Assembly (NCBI RefSeq): GCF_027158005.1
Contig: NZ_JAPVLQ010000001.1
Span: forward strand, 620,001 to 684,000
Length of the DNA: 64,000 bases
Source: Rhodococcus sp. H36-A4
Lineage (GTDB): Bacteria > Actinomycetota > Actinomycetes > Mycobacteriales > Mycobacteriaceae
Reading direction: 5' to 3'
Below are positions 46,303 to 54,698 of the stretch, in pieces. Below the pieces are notes generated by a model. The model searched no databases. It saw nothing but the letters and a program-made list of their open reading frames with translations, and was not told the origin of the DNA. Position 1 is the first letter of the stretch. Each line of letters opens with the position of its first letter. Position numbers and translations under genes: made by a program.

Positions 46303-47556
46303 GTGAACCAACCGCAGGCGAACCATCAAACGCGTCAACATCGCACGTTGCAGCAGTCGACGAAGCTGCAGAACGTGCTGTACGAGATCCGCGGCCCGGT
46401 ACACGCCCATGCGGCGCGACTGGAAGCCGAAGGCCATCGGATTCTCAAGCTCAACATCGGCAACCCTGCGCCGTTCGGGTTCGAGGCGCCCGATGTCATC
46501 GTCCGTGACATGATCGCCGCGTTGCCGTATGCGCAGGGTTACTCGGAGTCGAAGGGCATTCTGTCCGCCCGACGTGCGATCGTCACGCGCTACGAGCTCG
46601 AACCTGGCTTCCCCGAACTCGACGTCGACGACATCTACCTGGGTAACGGCGTGTCCGAGCTCATCACGATGACGATGCAGGCCTTGCTCGACGACGGTGA
46701 CGAGGTCCTGATCCCCGCGCCCGATTACCCACTGTGGACGGCGATGACGACGCTCGCGGGCGGTAAGGCCGTGCATTACGTATGCGACGAGGAAAACGAT
46801 TGGAATCCGGATCTAGCGGACATCGAATCGAAGATCACCCCGAAGACGGTGGCGCTGCTGGTGATCAACCCGAACAACCCGACCGGTGCCGTGTATTCGA
46901 AGGAGATCCTGCGGGGCATCGTCGAGCTGGCTCGTAAGCATCAGCTTTTGCTGTTGGCCGATGAAATCTACGACCGAATCCTCTACGACGACGCCGAACA
47001 CACGTCGTTGGCAAGCCTTGCGCCCGATCTTCTGTGCTTGACGTACAACGGGCTGTCCAAGGCGTACCGGGTGGCTGGATACCGGGCAGGGTGGCTCGCG
47101 ATCACCGGGCCCAAAGCCCATGCGGCCGGATTCCTCGAAGGTATCGACCTGTTGGCGTCGACCAGGCTGTGCCCGAATGTGCCCGCACAACATGCGATCC
47201 AGGTAGCGCTGGGTGGCCATCAGAGCATCAACGACCTCATCCTTCCTGGCGGCCGACTGCTCGAACAGCGTGATGTCGCGTGGAAGAAGTTGAATGAAAT
47301 ACATGGCGTCTCGTGTGTGAAGCCGCGCGGTGCGCTGTACGCATTTCCGCGCCTCGACCCGGAAGTGCACGAGATTTACGACGACGAGAAGCTTGTCCAG
47401 GATCTGCTGTTGCAGGAGAAGATCCTGGTGGTGCAGGGAACCGGATTCAACTGGCCTGGGCACGACCATGTGCGCATCGTCACGCTTCCTTGGGCGCGTG
47501 ACCTGTCGGAGGCGATCGAACGGTTCGGCAATTTTCTTGCTTCGTACAAGCAATAG
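46303..47556 (+). CDS. aspC: PLP-dependent alanine/aspartate aminotransferase
   Basis: 417 aa fold-type I aminotransferase, similar to E. coli AlaA and M. tuberculosis Rv0337c (annotated aspC). NIGNPAPFGFEAP at the N-terminus, NPNNPTGAVYS, LADEIYDRILYD, and the PLP lysine in NGLSKAYRVAGYRAGW near residue 250. The final Arg that binds the substrate carboxylate is in HVRIVTLPW. GTG start at 46303 immediately behind a G-run; an ATG eleven codons upstream is possible. Downstream of etfD as in M. tuberculosis, with three genes inserted. Confidence 0.9.
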   Translation: MNQPQANHQTRQHRTLQQSTKLQNVLYEIRGPVHAHAARLEAEGHRILKLNIGNPAPFGFEAPDVIVRDMIAALPYAQGYSESKGILSARRAIVTRYELEPGFPELDVDDIYLGNGVSELITMTMQALLDDGDEVLIPAPDYPLWTAMTTLAGGKAVHYVCDEENDWNPDLADIESKITPKTVALLVINPNNPTGAVYSKEILRGIVELARKHQLLLLADEIYDRILYDDAEHTSLASLAPDLLCLTYNGLSKAYRVAGYRAGWLAITGPKAHAAGFLEGIDLLASTRLCPNVPAQHAIQVALGGHQSINDLILPGGRLLEQRDVAWKKLNEIHGVSCVKPRGALYAFPRLDPEVHEIYDDEKLVQDLLLQEKILVVQGTGFNWPGHDHVRIVTLPWARDLSEAIERFGNFLASYKQ

Positions 47557-47744
47557 GTTCTTTGGCTCGCCGTTCATGGGCACCGGTCCCGTAGCTGACC
47601 GTGAAGTAGGGAAATTAATTGAAAGGTGACATATAAAACAGTTCCATGCTCGTGCCAAGTCGGCTGTAGATCTGTACATTGGCGTACGGCACCTCGCGTG
47701 CCCGAGCACTGGTCGTACCCCACCCCCCCCGGGGCGATCAGGAA

Positions 47745-47779
47745 GGTGGCGGGGGACGCCCCCCCTGCTCCCCGCCACC
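47745..47779 (+). terminator. Hairpin in the gap after the aminotransferase
   Basis: A 10-base GC stem (GGTGGCGGGG with CCCCGCCACC) and a 15-base loop, about 190 bases past the aminotransferase stop and 68 bases before the next gene. The rest of the 290-base gap includes an A/T-rich patch near 47611-47650 that may hold a promoter. Confidence 0.55.
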
Positions 47780-47846
47780 GAGCTCCATAACGTTCCCTAT
47801 CCGATGAGGCTGCAAGCCACTCGCCACGCCCCGATACTGTGACACC

Positions 47847-49130
47847 GTGGATTCACACGGTCACGGCCATGGGCACGGACACAGCAACGCACCGGCACCG
47901 CTCGGACCCGTCGCCGCACGAATAGTCGTGGGGCTTCTCGTCGCGATCGGAATATGCGTGATCGGCGGTGCAGTTGCACTGTGGCCGAGCCAGCAGAACG
48001 TCGACATTCCGCTCCCGTTCAATACCTCCGGTGGTCGCGCGGTCCAAAGCGAAGCGGGCACGATTGTGTCGCAAGACATCGGGCCCTGCGGCAGCCCTTC
48101 TTCCGGACGCGTATTCACCGGTAACCCGACGCCACCTGCGAGCGCAGGATACGACTGCCAACGCAGCATCGTCACGATCGACTCAGGACCGAATGCGGGC
48201 ACGCGCACCCTGATCGAAATCGTCCCGGGCCCCGGCCAACCGGACCTACGTACCGGTGAGAGCATTCGGCTGGTCCGGCAGACCGATCCCACCGGAACCA
48301 CCCAGTACTCGTTCAACGACTACGCCCGCGGACTTCCACTCGCAGTCATCGTCGGTGTGTTCGCCGTCGTCATCTGCGTCGTTGCGAGATGGCGCGGATT
48401 TCGTGCGCTGCTGGGATTGGTCGTGGCGTTCGGCGTGCTGGTCGGATTCATGCTTCCCGCACTTCTCGACGGCGCACCTGCGATTCCCGTCGCCTTGGTC
48501 TCCGGTGCTGTCATTTTGTACGGCGTTCTCTACCTTGCGCACGGCGTCAACCTGCGGACGAGTTCCGCTCTCCTCGGCACTCTCATGTCGATGGCGTTGG
48601 CTGCAGTGTTGTCCTATGTCGCGATTCGGATGACCCACCTGACAGGGCTGTCGGAAGAACAGAACACCGACGTTCAGGCCTACATCCAACAAGTCAGCAT
48701 CACCGGGTTACTACTCGCGGGGTTCATCATCGGATCGCTCGGTGTCCTCAACGACGTGACGATCACCCAGGCGTCGACTGCGTTCGAGATCGCCTCGGCG
48801 GATGCAACGACGACGCGACGGCAGATCTTCTCTTCCGCGATGCGCGTGGGGCGTGACCATATCGCCAGCACCGTCTACACCCTGGTGCTGGCGTATGCCG
48901 GTGGGGCGCTTCCACTTCTGCTGCTGTTCAGCGTCACCGGCCGCTCCATCCAGGATGTTCTGACCGGTGACGCCGTGGCCATCGAGATCGTTCGATCTTC
49001 GGTCGGCGGTATCGCGCTGGCGCTGTCCGTTCCGCTGACCACTGCCATCGCCGCCATGCTCGCCCGGCCGGGCGGACCGCCGGAGCCGTCGGAGACGCCT
49101 GCGAAGAAGGCAGGCAGGCACTCTCGCTAG
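47847..49130 (+). CDS. YibE/F-family multi-spanning membrane protein
   Basis: 427 aa. A His-rich N-terminus (SHGHGHGHGHS) precedes the first helix (about 24-45). An outside domain of about 100 residues with two cysteines follows. Then come about seven helices with the YibE/F pattern (GLVVAFGVLVGFMLPALLDG, LLAGFIIGSLGVLNDVTITQAS). The family's role is unknown; the His run could bind metal. GTG start. It stands alone on this strand before the convergent ald. Confidence 0.85.
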   Translation: MDSHGHGHGHGHSNAPAPLGPVAARIVVGLLVAIGICVIGGAVALWPSQQNVDIPLPFNTSGGRAVQSEAGTIVSQDIGPCGSPSSGRVFTGNPTPPASAGYDCQRSIVTIDSGPNAGTRTLIEIVPGPGQPDLRTGESIRLVRQTDPTGTTQYSFNDYARGLPLAVIVGVFAVVICVVARWRGFRALLGLVVAFGVLVGFMLPALLDGAPAIPVALVSGAVILYGVLYLAHGVNLRTSSALLGTLMSMALAAVLSYVAIRMTHLTGLSEEQNTDVQAYIQQVSITGLLLAGFIIGSLGVLNDVTITQASTAFEIASADATTTRRQIFSSAMRVGRDHIASTVYTLVLAYAGGALPLLLLFSVTGRSIQDVLTGDAVAIEIVRSSVGGIALALSVPLTTAIAAMLARPGGPPEPSETPAKKAGRHSR

Positions 49131-49143
49131 GACAGTCGGCAAG

Positions 49144-50226
49144 TCATGCGAAGGCTGCCGCGACGCTCTCCGACAACAGATCACCGTGGTGCGTGCTGAG
49201 CCCGTTGCGCAAGCCTGCGTCCGCCTCGCATGCCTTTTCCCAATCCTTGTCCGCGAGCGCGCAGACGTAGGGCAGCGTCGCGTTGGTCAACGCGTACGTC
49301 GACGTCCGCGGTACGGCGCCCGGCATGTTCGCGACGCAGTAGAACACCGACTCGTGTACCCGGTAGGTCGGGTCGGCGTGCGTAGTGGGAACCGAATTCT
49401 CGAAGCAGCCGCCCTGGTCGATGGCGATGTCGACGAGCACCGAACCATGCTTCATACGCTGAACGAGACTGTCGGAGACCAACATCGGCGCTCTCGCCCC
49501 CGGTACCAGTACCGCCCCGATCACCATGTCTGCTGCAAGAACGGCCTGTTCGAGCTCGAGGGCGCTGGACGCGACCGTCTTGACGCTGCCGTGGTACAGA
49601 TCGTCGATGGCACGTAGCGCCTTGACGTCGAGATCGAGCACCGTGACGTCGGCGTGCATACCGTGGGCGATGGCGACGGCGTTCCTTCCCGACACGCCTG
49701 CACCGATGACGACGACGTTCGCCGGACGCACTCCGGGCACTCCCCCCATGAGAACGCCGCGGCCTCCACCGCTGGCCATCAAATGGTAGGCACCTGCCTG
49801 CGGTGCAAGCCTTCCGGCAACCTCGCTCATCGGCGCCAGCAGTGGGAGTGATCCGTTCGGGGCAGTGACGGTCTCGTAGGCGATTGCGGTGGTGCCCGAT
49901 GCGAGCAATGCGTCAGTGCAGGGCTTCGAGGCAGCCAGATGCAGAAAGGTGAACAGGACCTGATCACGCCGGAGCAGTGCGTACTCCTCGGCGATCGGCT
50001 CCTTGACTTTCAGCAGCAGGTCGGCAGCGCCCCATACCTTGGCAGCCTCGGCGAATATCTGTGCGCCTGCTGCTTTGAAGTCGGTGTCGCAGAAGGACGA
50101 ACCGACGCCTGCTTCGGATTCGACGATGACTTCGTGTCCGTGCGAGACCAATTCGTGTACGCCCGCCGGGGTGATGGCCACCCGGTACTCGTTGTTCTTG
50201 ATCTCGCGAGGAATTCCGATCTTCAT
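49144..50226 (-). CDS. ald: Alanine dehydrogenase
   Basis: 360 aa from the ATG at 50226 (AGGAGG 6 bases upstream); 12 extra codons upstream are rejected. NAD-dependent L-alanine dehydrogenase (pyruvate + NH3 to alanine). The N-terminal [17 protein letters not shown], Lys/His substrate region (FLHLAASK), Rossmann motif [13 protein letters not shown] near 175, and [13 protein letters not shown] are all present. It is divergent from an Lrp/AsnC regulator, as in M. tuberculosis ald-aldR. Confidence 0.95.
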   Translation of the reverse strand: MKIGIPREIKNNEYRVAITPAGVHELVSHGHEVIVESEAGVGSSFCDTDFKAAGAQIFAEAAKVWGAADLLLKVKEPIAEEYALLRRDQVLFTFLHLAASKPCTDALLASGTTAIAYETVTAPNGSLPLLAPMSEVAGRLAPQAGAYHLMASGGGRGVLMGGVPGVRPANVVVIGAGVSGRNAVAIAHGMHADVTVLDLDVKALRAIDDLYHGSVKTVASSALELEQAVLAADMVIGAVLVPGARAPMLVSDSLVQRMKHGSVLVDIAIDQGGCFENSVPTTHADPTYRVHESVFYCVANMPGAVPRTSTYALTNATLPYVCALADKDWEKACEADAGLRNGLSTHHGDLLSESVAAAFA

Positions 50227-50237
50227 GGTGGCCTCCT

Positions 50238-50269
50238 GAATAATTATTCGACGGATTGCCACAATTGTG
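50238..50269. promoter_or_regulatory. Palindromes in the ald-aldR divergent region
   Basis: GAATAATTATTC (50238-50249) and CACAATTGTG (50260-50269) are both perfect palindromes in a markedly A/T-rich 99-base gap. Spacing of 22 bases (two helix turns) between centres is suitable for an Lrp-type octamer such as AldR. Confidence 0.6.
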
Positions 50270-50325
50270 AATTATAAACAGAAAGAGGACCAACGGATGT
50301 GAACATAATTCTGTAGATTGGGCAG

Positions 50326-50862
50326 ATGGGATCGGATAATTCAGCGCATGGCGGGCATGTGGGGCGTGTGGCGAACGATGTTCGGCACACGGCAGATGCT
50401 CGAAAGGCAACACTCGACGACATCGACCACATCCTCATCGACGTACTTCGGCACAACGCCCGCACGCCCAACAATGCACTTGCGGCGGCAGCGGGCATTG
50501 CACCATCGACCGCCCTGGGACGGGTGCGTTCCCTCGTCGAGCACGGAGTCATTCGCGGGTTCCATGCAGAAATCGATCCCGAAGCGCTCGGGCAGGGCAT
50601 CCAGGCCATGATCTCGGTCCGACTACAGGCGGATGCCCGACGAAGAATCAACGAATTCGGTGAGCAGATCGCCGCGCTCGCGGAGACGCTGAACATCTAC
50701 TTCATCGCGGGCGCGGACGACTTTCTGATCCACGTGTCGACGGTTGACACCGCGGCACTACGCAACTTCGTCGTGGACAACCTCAGCGCCCATCCAGCCG
50801 TCGCCGCCACCGAGACCATTCTGATCTTCGAGCACATACGCCCGCGGAATCCGGTTGCCTGA
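50326..50862 (+). CDS. aldR: Lrp/AsnC-family regulator AldR
   Basis: 178 aa. N-terminal extension of about 28 residues, then the AsnC-type helix-turn-helix (LDDIDHILIDVLRHNARTPNNALAAAAGIAPSTALGRVRSL) and the RAM effector domain (FIAGADDFLIHVSTVD). In mycobacteria AldR represses or activates ald depending on amino acids. A later start is possible at the GTG or Met before LDDID. Confidence 0.88.
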   Translation: MGSDNSAHGGHVGRVANDVRHTADARKATLDDIDHILIDVLRHNARTPNNALAAAAGIAPSTALGRVRSLVEHGVIRGFHAEIDPEALGQGIQAMISVRLQADARRRINEFGEQIAALAETLNIYFIAGADDFLIHVSTVDTAALRNFVVDNLSAHPAVAATETILIFEHIRPRNPVA

Positions 50863-50870
50863 AACTTCGA

Positions 50871-52520
50871 TCAGGGAGCGGGCGGGAAGAGCGGCGGCAA
50901 GGTAGGCAGCGTGAAGTCCGGCAAGCCAGGGATCAGGGGCGGTGGAGGCGGAGGTGGCGGTGCGACCTCAGGCTCGGACGATTGTTCCGTCGTTTGATCC
51001 TCGGTAACTTGCTGACGCGTCGGTTCGACAACCTCGGGTTCGGGTTCGACGACCGGAGCTTCCGGGACGGTCTCCACGGGTGGTGGCGGCGGAAGCGGAG
51101 CCGGAATCACCGGAGGGGCTACCGGAGGTGACGTCCCTGCCACGCTGGTGGCCGGCGGCTGCGTCACCGCGGTCTCGACGACAGCGGGCGCGTCCGTACG
51201 CGTCACGAAAAATCCCGATACGGCGAGCACCGCTGCAGCAGCAACCCCGAATACGGACCACGCCCGAATTCGACGTCGTCGACGCACGTCTTCGTCTTCA
51301 CCGTCGTCTTCTTCGTAGTCCGCGTCCAGCCAGTAGACCTTCTCGAGCGCGAAGTGTTTAGGGGCGGGCGAAGCCGATTCGACTTCCCTCGCATCCGGCA
51401 CAGCAGTAACGGCAGGCGCGGCAACGGTAGGAGCTACAGCCGGGGCTGTCGGCGGATGGAACGGCCGCGCACCCGTGTCTGCAGCGGGTAGATTCTTCCG
51501 CGCGTTCGCTGCGGTCGGAGTCGTTTCGACAGGTCGAGGCGTGACGAAGCCTGCGGCGGGCGCAGGGTCGGATTCCGTTCGGACCGGCGCTGCGGGAGCG
51601 GGGCGCGCCGGCATCGTCCGGGGCTGCACATTCTGCGGGTACTCCGTCGGCCGCGCCGAGAGTGCTGCGCCACGGGCCGAGACAGTTTCCGGCTCGTTCG
51701 GAGTGATTGCCGGCAAATGCAGAGATGGGCCGACGCGTTCACGAACGAGCGGAATGCGCGACCCGCCGCCGATGAGAACTATGGCGTCGATCGGGACGTT
51801 TGCGTCGATGAGAACACTGCGTGCGAACTCGATGGCCTGATCGATGTGATCAGCGATCAATGCCTCGAAGTTTTCCCGCGAGAGCAGGATCATGCCGCTT
51901 TCGTCGGGCAGGCAGACCGCGTCATTGCTCGACAGCCGTTCCTTGGCCACACGGCACCGGCGCTCGAACAGGTCCATGTCGGCGGCATCGCTCGGCTTAC
52001 CGAGGCGTGCGAGCTGATTGTCACGAAGGAATTCGTCGATGAGATCTCCACTGAACGCACTGGAGCGTTGCGTGACGACGACTCGACGGGCGGCCAGGTT
52101 CACGACGCTGACGTTCAGACCCGAACTTCCCAGGTCGAACAGTGCGACGGTCGAGAAGCCCGCGGCTTCACCACTGACGACGAGGTATTCGAGAACCGCC
52201 TCGACCTCGGGCACGAGGCGGTAGTTCTGCAGGTGCTGATTCTCCAGAGCGCGGTGCAGCGTGTCCGCTTGGTGGGCGTCCCGGTATGCGACGCCGGTCG
52301 TCATCGACGGTTCGGACTCGGCGGCCAGCGCGCTGATGGACTCGGCGGCCAGGTACTCGACGTGATCGTCGATCGTGTCGATGACTTGATTGTGGAAGAA
52401 CAACTGTTGAGGGGCTTCGAGCAAGCGGGTCGACGAGACGCGAGCATTGGCCGTCTCGTTGCGTGGCTGAGCCATACGCACGGCGTGGGCGCCCATGGAC
52501 ACCCCCAACAACACAGTCAT
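50871..52520 (-). CDS. Membrane-anchored Hsp70-like protein (copy 4)
   Basis: 549 aa. Nearly complete Hsp70-type ATPase domain: LLGVSMGAHAVRMA (phosphate-1, degenerate), FDLGSSGLNVSVV (phosphate-2, Asp129), LIGGGSRIPLV (adenosine motif, about 251). A 130-residue Pro/Ala-rich inside linker with an acidic patch (DYEEDDGEDED) and an Arg cluster lead to one transmembrane helix (about 420-444). The outside tail is Pro-rich and ends with LPDFTLPTLPPLF. No substrate-binding domain. It lies 107 bases downstream of copy 5, and convergent with aldR. Confidence 0.8.
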   Translation of the reverse strand: MTVLLGVSMGAHAVRMAQPRNETANARVSSTRLLEAPQQLFFHNQVIDTIDDHVEYLAAESISALAAESEPSMTTGVAYRDAHQADTLHRALENQHLQNYRLVPEVEAVLEYLVVSGEAAGFSTVALFDLGSSGLNVSVVNLAARRVVVTQRSSAFSGDLIDEFLRDNQLARLGKPSDAADMDLFERRCRVAKERLSSNDAVCLPDESGMILLSRENFEALIADHIDQAIEFARSVLIDANVPIDAIVLIGGGSRIPLVRERVGPSLHLPAITPNEPETVSARGAALSARPTEYPQNVQPRTMPARPAPAAPVRTESDPAPAAGFVTPRPVETTPTAANARKNLPAADTGARPFHPPTAPAVAPTVAAPAVTAVPDAREVESASPAPKHFALEKVYWLDADYEEDDGEDEDVRRRRRIRAWSVFGVAAAAVLAVSGFFVTRTDAPAVVETAVTQPPATSVAGTSPPVAPPVIPAPLPPPPPVETVPEAPVVEPEPEVVEPTRQQVTEDQTTEQSSEPEVAPPPPPPPPLIPGLPDFTLPTLPPLFPPAP

Positions 52521-52627
52521 CTCTCTTGCCTCGCTTCGCGATAGACGGTCGGACTCCGATACTCGCCCGAGGAGCCACGCTACCGGGTGTGTGTCCGAAG
52601 TGCGGCGCTACCCCGTCAGCGCTGAGG

Positions 52628-54115
52628 TCAGTTCACATCCGAGCCGTCTTCGACCACGTAACCATCGTCGTAGTAGAAACCGTCCTCGGTGTATTCGATA
52701 CTGCCGGTATCCGGATCGACGCCTGGTTCGACAGGATCGAAGGTGTCCAGCGCCTCTGGCGAAGGCTCCGGCTCGGGCGTCGGGATCGGTTCCGGCAGCG
52801 CGGGCATACTCTCCGCGAGAGAGGAATTTCCGGCGGGAATCGAACCGGGATCGATTCCGATCCCGGGAGGAGGCGGTGTATTGCCTCGTACCGCGACGAT
52901 TGCCCAGACCAGCAGAACAACCGCGGCTACTGCCCCCAACCAGGAGGCGTCCCTTATCGACCACTGAATGCGACGGGGAGTCCGTGGCGCGGAAACCGAT
53001 GCCGGTGGGGTCTCGTTCGACCCATCCCAGCGGGGGGTCGCAACAGGGGCCGTCTCCCCAGGTGCCATCCATTCGGGGGGCTTGTCCACAGGTGCCGCCA
53101 CTACCGGGGCGAGCGCCACCGGAACTGTCCGTATCGGCGCTGTCTCCATGGCCGCCAGTGCCGTTTCCGCATCTGGAGTCGGCAACTGCGTCGAGGGTTC
53201 CGCCACGGCGGGCTCAGAATCAGCGGTGGGCTCAGGAACCACGGTGGGCTCGGGAACCACGGCTGGAGGTGTGCTCGCGTCGTGCTCCTCCAGCAGCGTC
53301 GCGAGAGTCATCGTGGGAGCGCTCGGTGCGCCTTCGAGCGCTGCACCTTCCGCTATGACCGACATCGGAGAATCCGGAACGATGAGGTCGACGACCCATT
53401 CGTGTTCGACGAGTGACTGCACGATCGGCATGTGCGAACCGCCACCGATGAGCAACACCGCATCCGGAGGCGACGGGGCCGCCCACGCGAGCGTCTGAAG
53501 GATCAGCGGGGCTGCGACGTCGTCGAATTCGTTGCGAGTGATCAGCACCGGCCCGTTGTTCGGAGCGCGGACACCCGCAGCCGTGCTGAGCATCTCTTTG
53601 AGGTCGCGGAAGAACACGCGGTATTCGCGTTCACCTTCCGGGCCGTCTGCGGGGGGAAGGATCTTCTTGGACATGACGATTTTCTCGACTACCCGGTCGA
53701 GTGCGTCACCCGAAAGGATCGGAGTGCGTCGAGTTCGGGTGACGTCGCCTGCCGCTACGTCCAACGTGAGCGCGGTCGTACCGCTCGTTCCGAGATCGAG
53801 CACCAGCAATGCACGGGCAGCCGCGAGCTTTCCGATCGAGCGCGCGTAGGCCAGCACCGCCGAACCCTCGTCGACCATGCGAATGGTGGAGGTTTCACTA
53901 CTGTCGAGCGAGTCAAGGAGCGAGGCCACTACGTCCGAATCGCGCCCGGTGAGTACGACGTCGTCGAACGGTCCGCAGTCGGCAAGCTTGCCGTTCAGGA
54001 GCCAATGGGCCCCCTCGGCGTCTATCGAATCCTCGATGCGGCGCCCGTCTCTGAGGTAAGAGATGCGGACGACACTCGGCTCCACGGCTACGCCGCAGGC
54101 TCCACTCACCGGCAC
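52628..54115 (-). CDS. Membrane-anchored Hsp70-like protein (copy 5)
   Basis: 495 aa, GTG start with GAAGGA 6 bases upstream. The ATPase domain is compact: the first lobe is shortened, phosphate-2 is LVLDLGTSGTTAL (Asp107), and the adenosine motif is LLIGGGSHMPIV (about 224). A Pro/Glu-rich linker with VVPEPT repeats, a transmembrane helix (about 392-410) and an acidic outside tail (EYTEDGFYYDDGYVVEDG) follow. Unlike copies 1-4 the tail is acidic and Tyr-rich. It is the first gene of a pair with copy 4. Confidence 0.78.
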   Translation of the reverse strand: MPVSGACGVAVEPSVVRISYLRDGRRIEDSIDAEGAHWLLNGKLADCGPFDDVVLTGRDSDVVASLLDSLDSSETSTIRMVDEGSAVLAYARSIGKLAAARALLVLDLGTSGTTALTLDVAAGDVTRTRRTPILSGDALDRVVEKIVMSKKILPPADGPEGEREYRVFFRDLKEMLSTAAGVRAPNNGPVLITRNEFDDVAAPLILQTLAWAAPSPPDAVLLIGGGSHMPIVQSLVEHEWVVDLIVPDSPMSVIAEGAALEGAPSAPTMTLATLLEEHDASTPPAVVPEPTVVPEPTADSEPAVAEPSTQLPTPDAETALAAMETAPIRTVPVALAPVVAAPVDKPPEWMAPGETAPVATPRWDGSNETPPASVSAPRTPRRIQWSIRDASWLGAVAAVVLLVWAIVAVRGNTPPPPGIGIDPGSIPAGNSSLAESMPALPEPIPTPEPEPSPEALDTFDPVEPGVDPDTGSIEYTEDGFYYDDGYVVEDGSDVN

Positions 54116-54435
54116 TGAGTTCCTTCATTGATTGGCCCGACGAAGCCCTCACTGTACTTCTTCACCCCGCCCACCTCGAGCGCATACGGGCGGGGCAAGG
54201 CCCCACGCAGCCGTGATGCTCATCTCGATTGAAATCCGAATCCCCGGGAACCCGCTGGTAGGAAACCGATCCGAGAGCAGCCGATCGATTCAAGCCAACG
54301 CTCCAAAACAATCTACTATATTGTTTGGGAAGGTCTGGGGAGACAGCTGGGTTGCAACCGTACGCGTGTTGCAAACCCGCAGTCAGTACGAGGCCATCCG
54401 GTCTCGGCAAGTCACGAGATTCAGTGGAGGTTCGT
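54116..54435. other. 320-base control region upstream of the carrier-protein cluster
   Basis: No gene seen. It includes an A/T-rich dyad AAACAAT-N7-ATTGTTT (54306-54312 with 54320-54326) that overlaps a possible -10 (TATATT, 54317-54322), and two GTTGCAA elements (54351-54358 and 54368-54375) with dyad symmetry about 60-85 bases before the first gene. These look like the promoter and an operator for the downstream cluster. Confidence 0.55.
54306..54326. promoter_or_regulatory. A/T-rich dyad at the probable promoter of the aminoacyl-carrier cluster
   Basis: Perfect 7-base arms AAACAAT and ATTGTTT with a 7-base spacer containing CTACTAT. It is the most A/T-rich point of the region and overlaps a plausible -10 box, so it could be promoter plus operator. 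Confidence 0.5.
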
Positions 54436-54693
54436 ATGGAGACACTCAGTGCTGCAGATGTGGCCAGGATTCGAGAAGTTCTGGACAAATTCGGAAAGCT
54501 TCCACTTCAGGCTTCGAACATCGAGGGCTCGGCCGATCTCTACGACAGTGGCCTCACCTCGCATGCCAGCGTCAACGTCATGATCGCTCTCGAAGACGAG
54601 TTCGATATCGAATTCCCGGATGCCATGCTGCAGAAGGCCACGTTCGCCAGCATCGAATCCATCGCCACAGCCGTCGCACAGCTCACGGACTGA
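54436..54693 (+). CDS. Acyl/aminoacyl carrier protein
   Basis: 85 aa carrier-protein fold. The phosphopantetheine serine is probably Ser42 in DSGLTSHASV, a motif closer to the aminoacyl carrier proteins of the Bradyrhizobium type than to fatty acid ACP (DSL). Acidic helix 2-3 region (ALEDEFDIEFP). GGAGG precedes the ATG at 54436 by 5 bases. First gene of the cluster and the expected substrate of the ligase two genes on. Confidence 0.85.
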   Translation: METLSAADVARIREVLDKFGKLPLQASNIEGSADLYDSGLTSHASVNVMIALEDEFDIEFPDAMLQKATFASIESIATAVAQLTD

Positions 54694-54698
54694 GGGCA

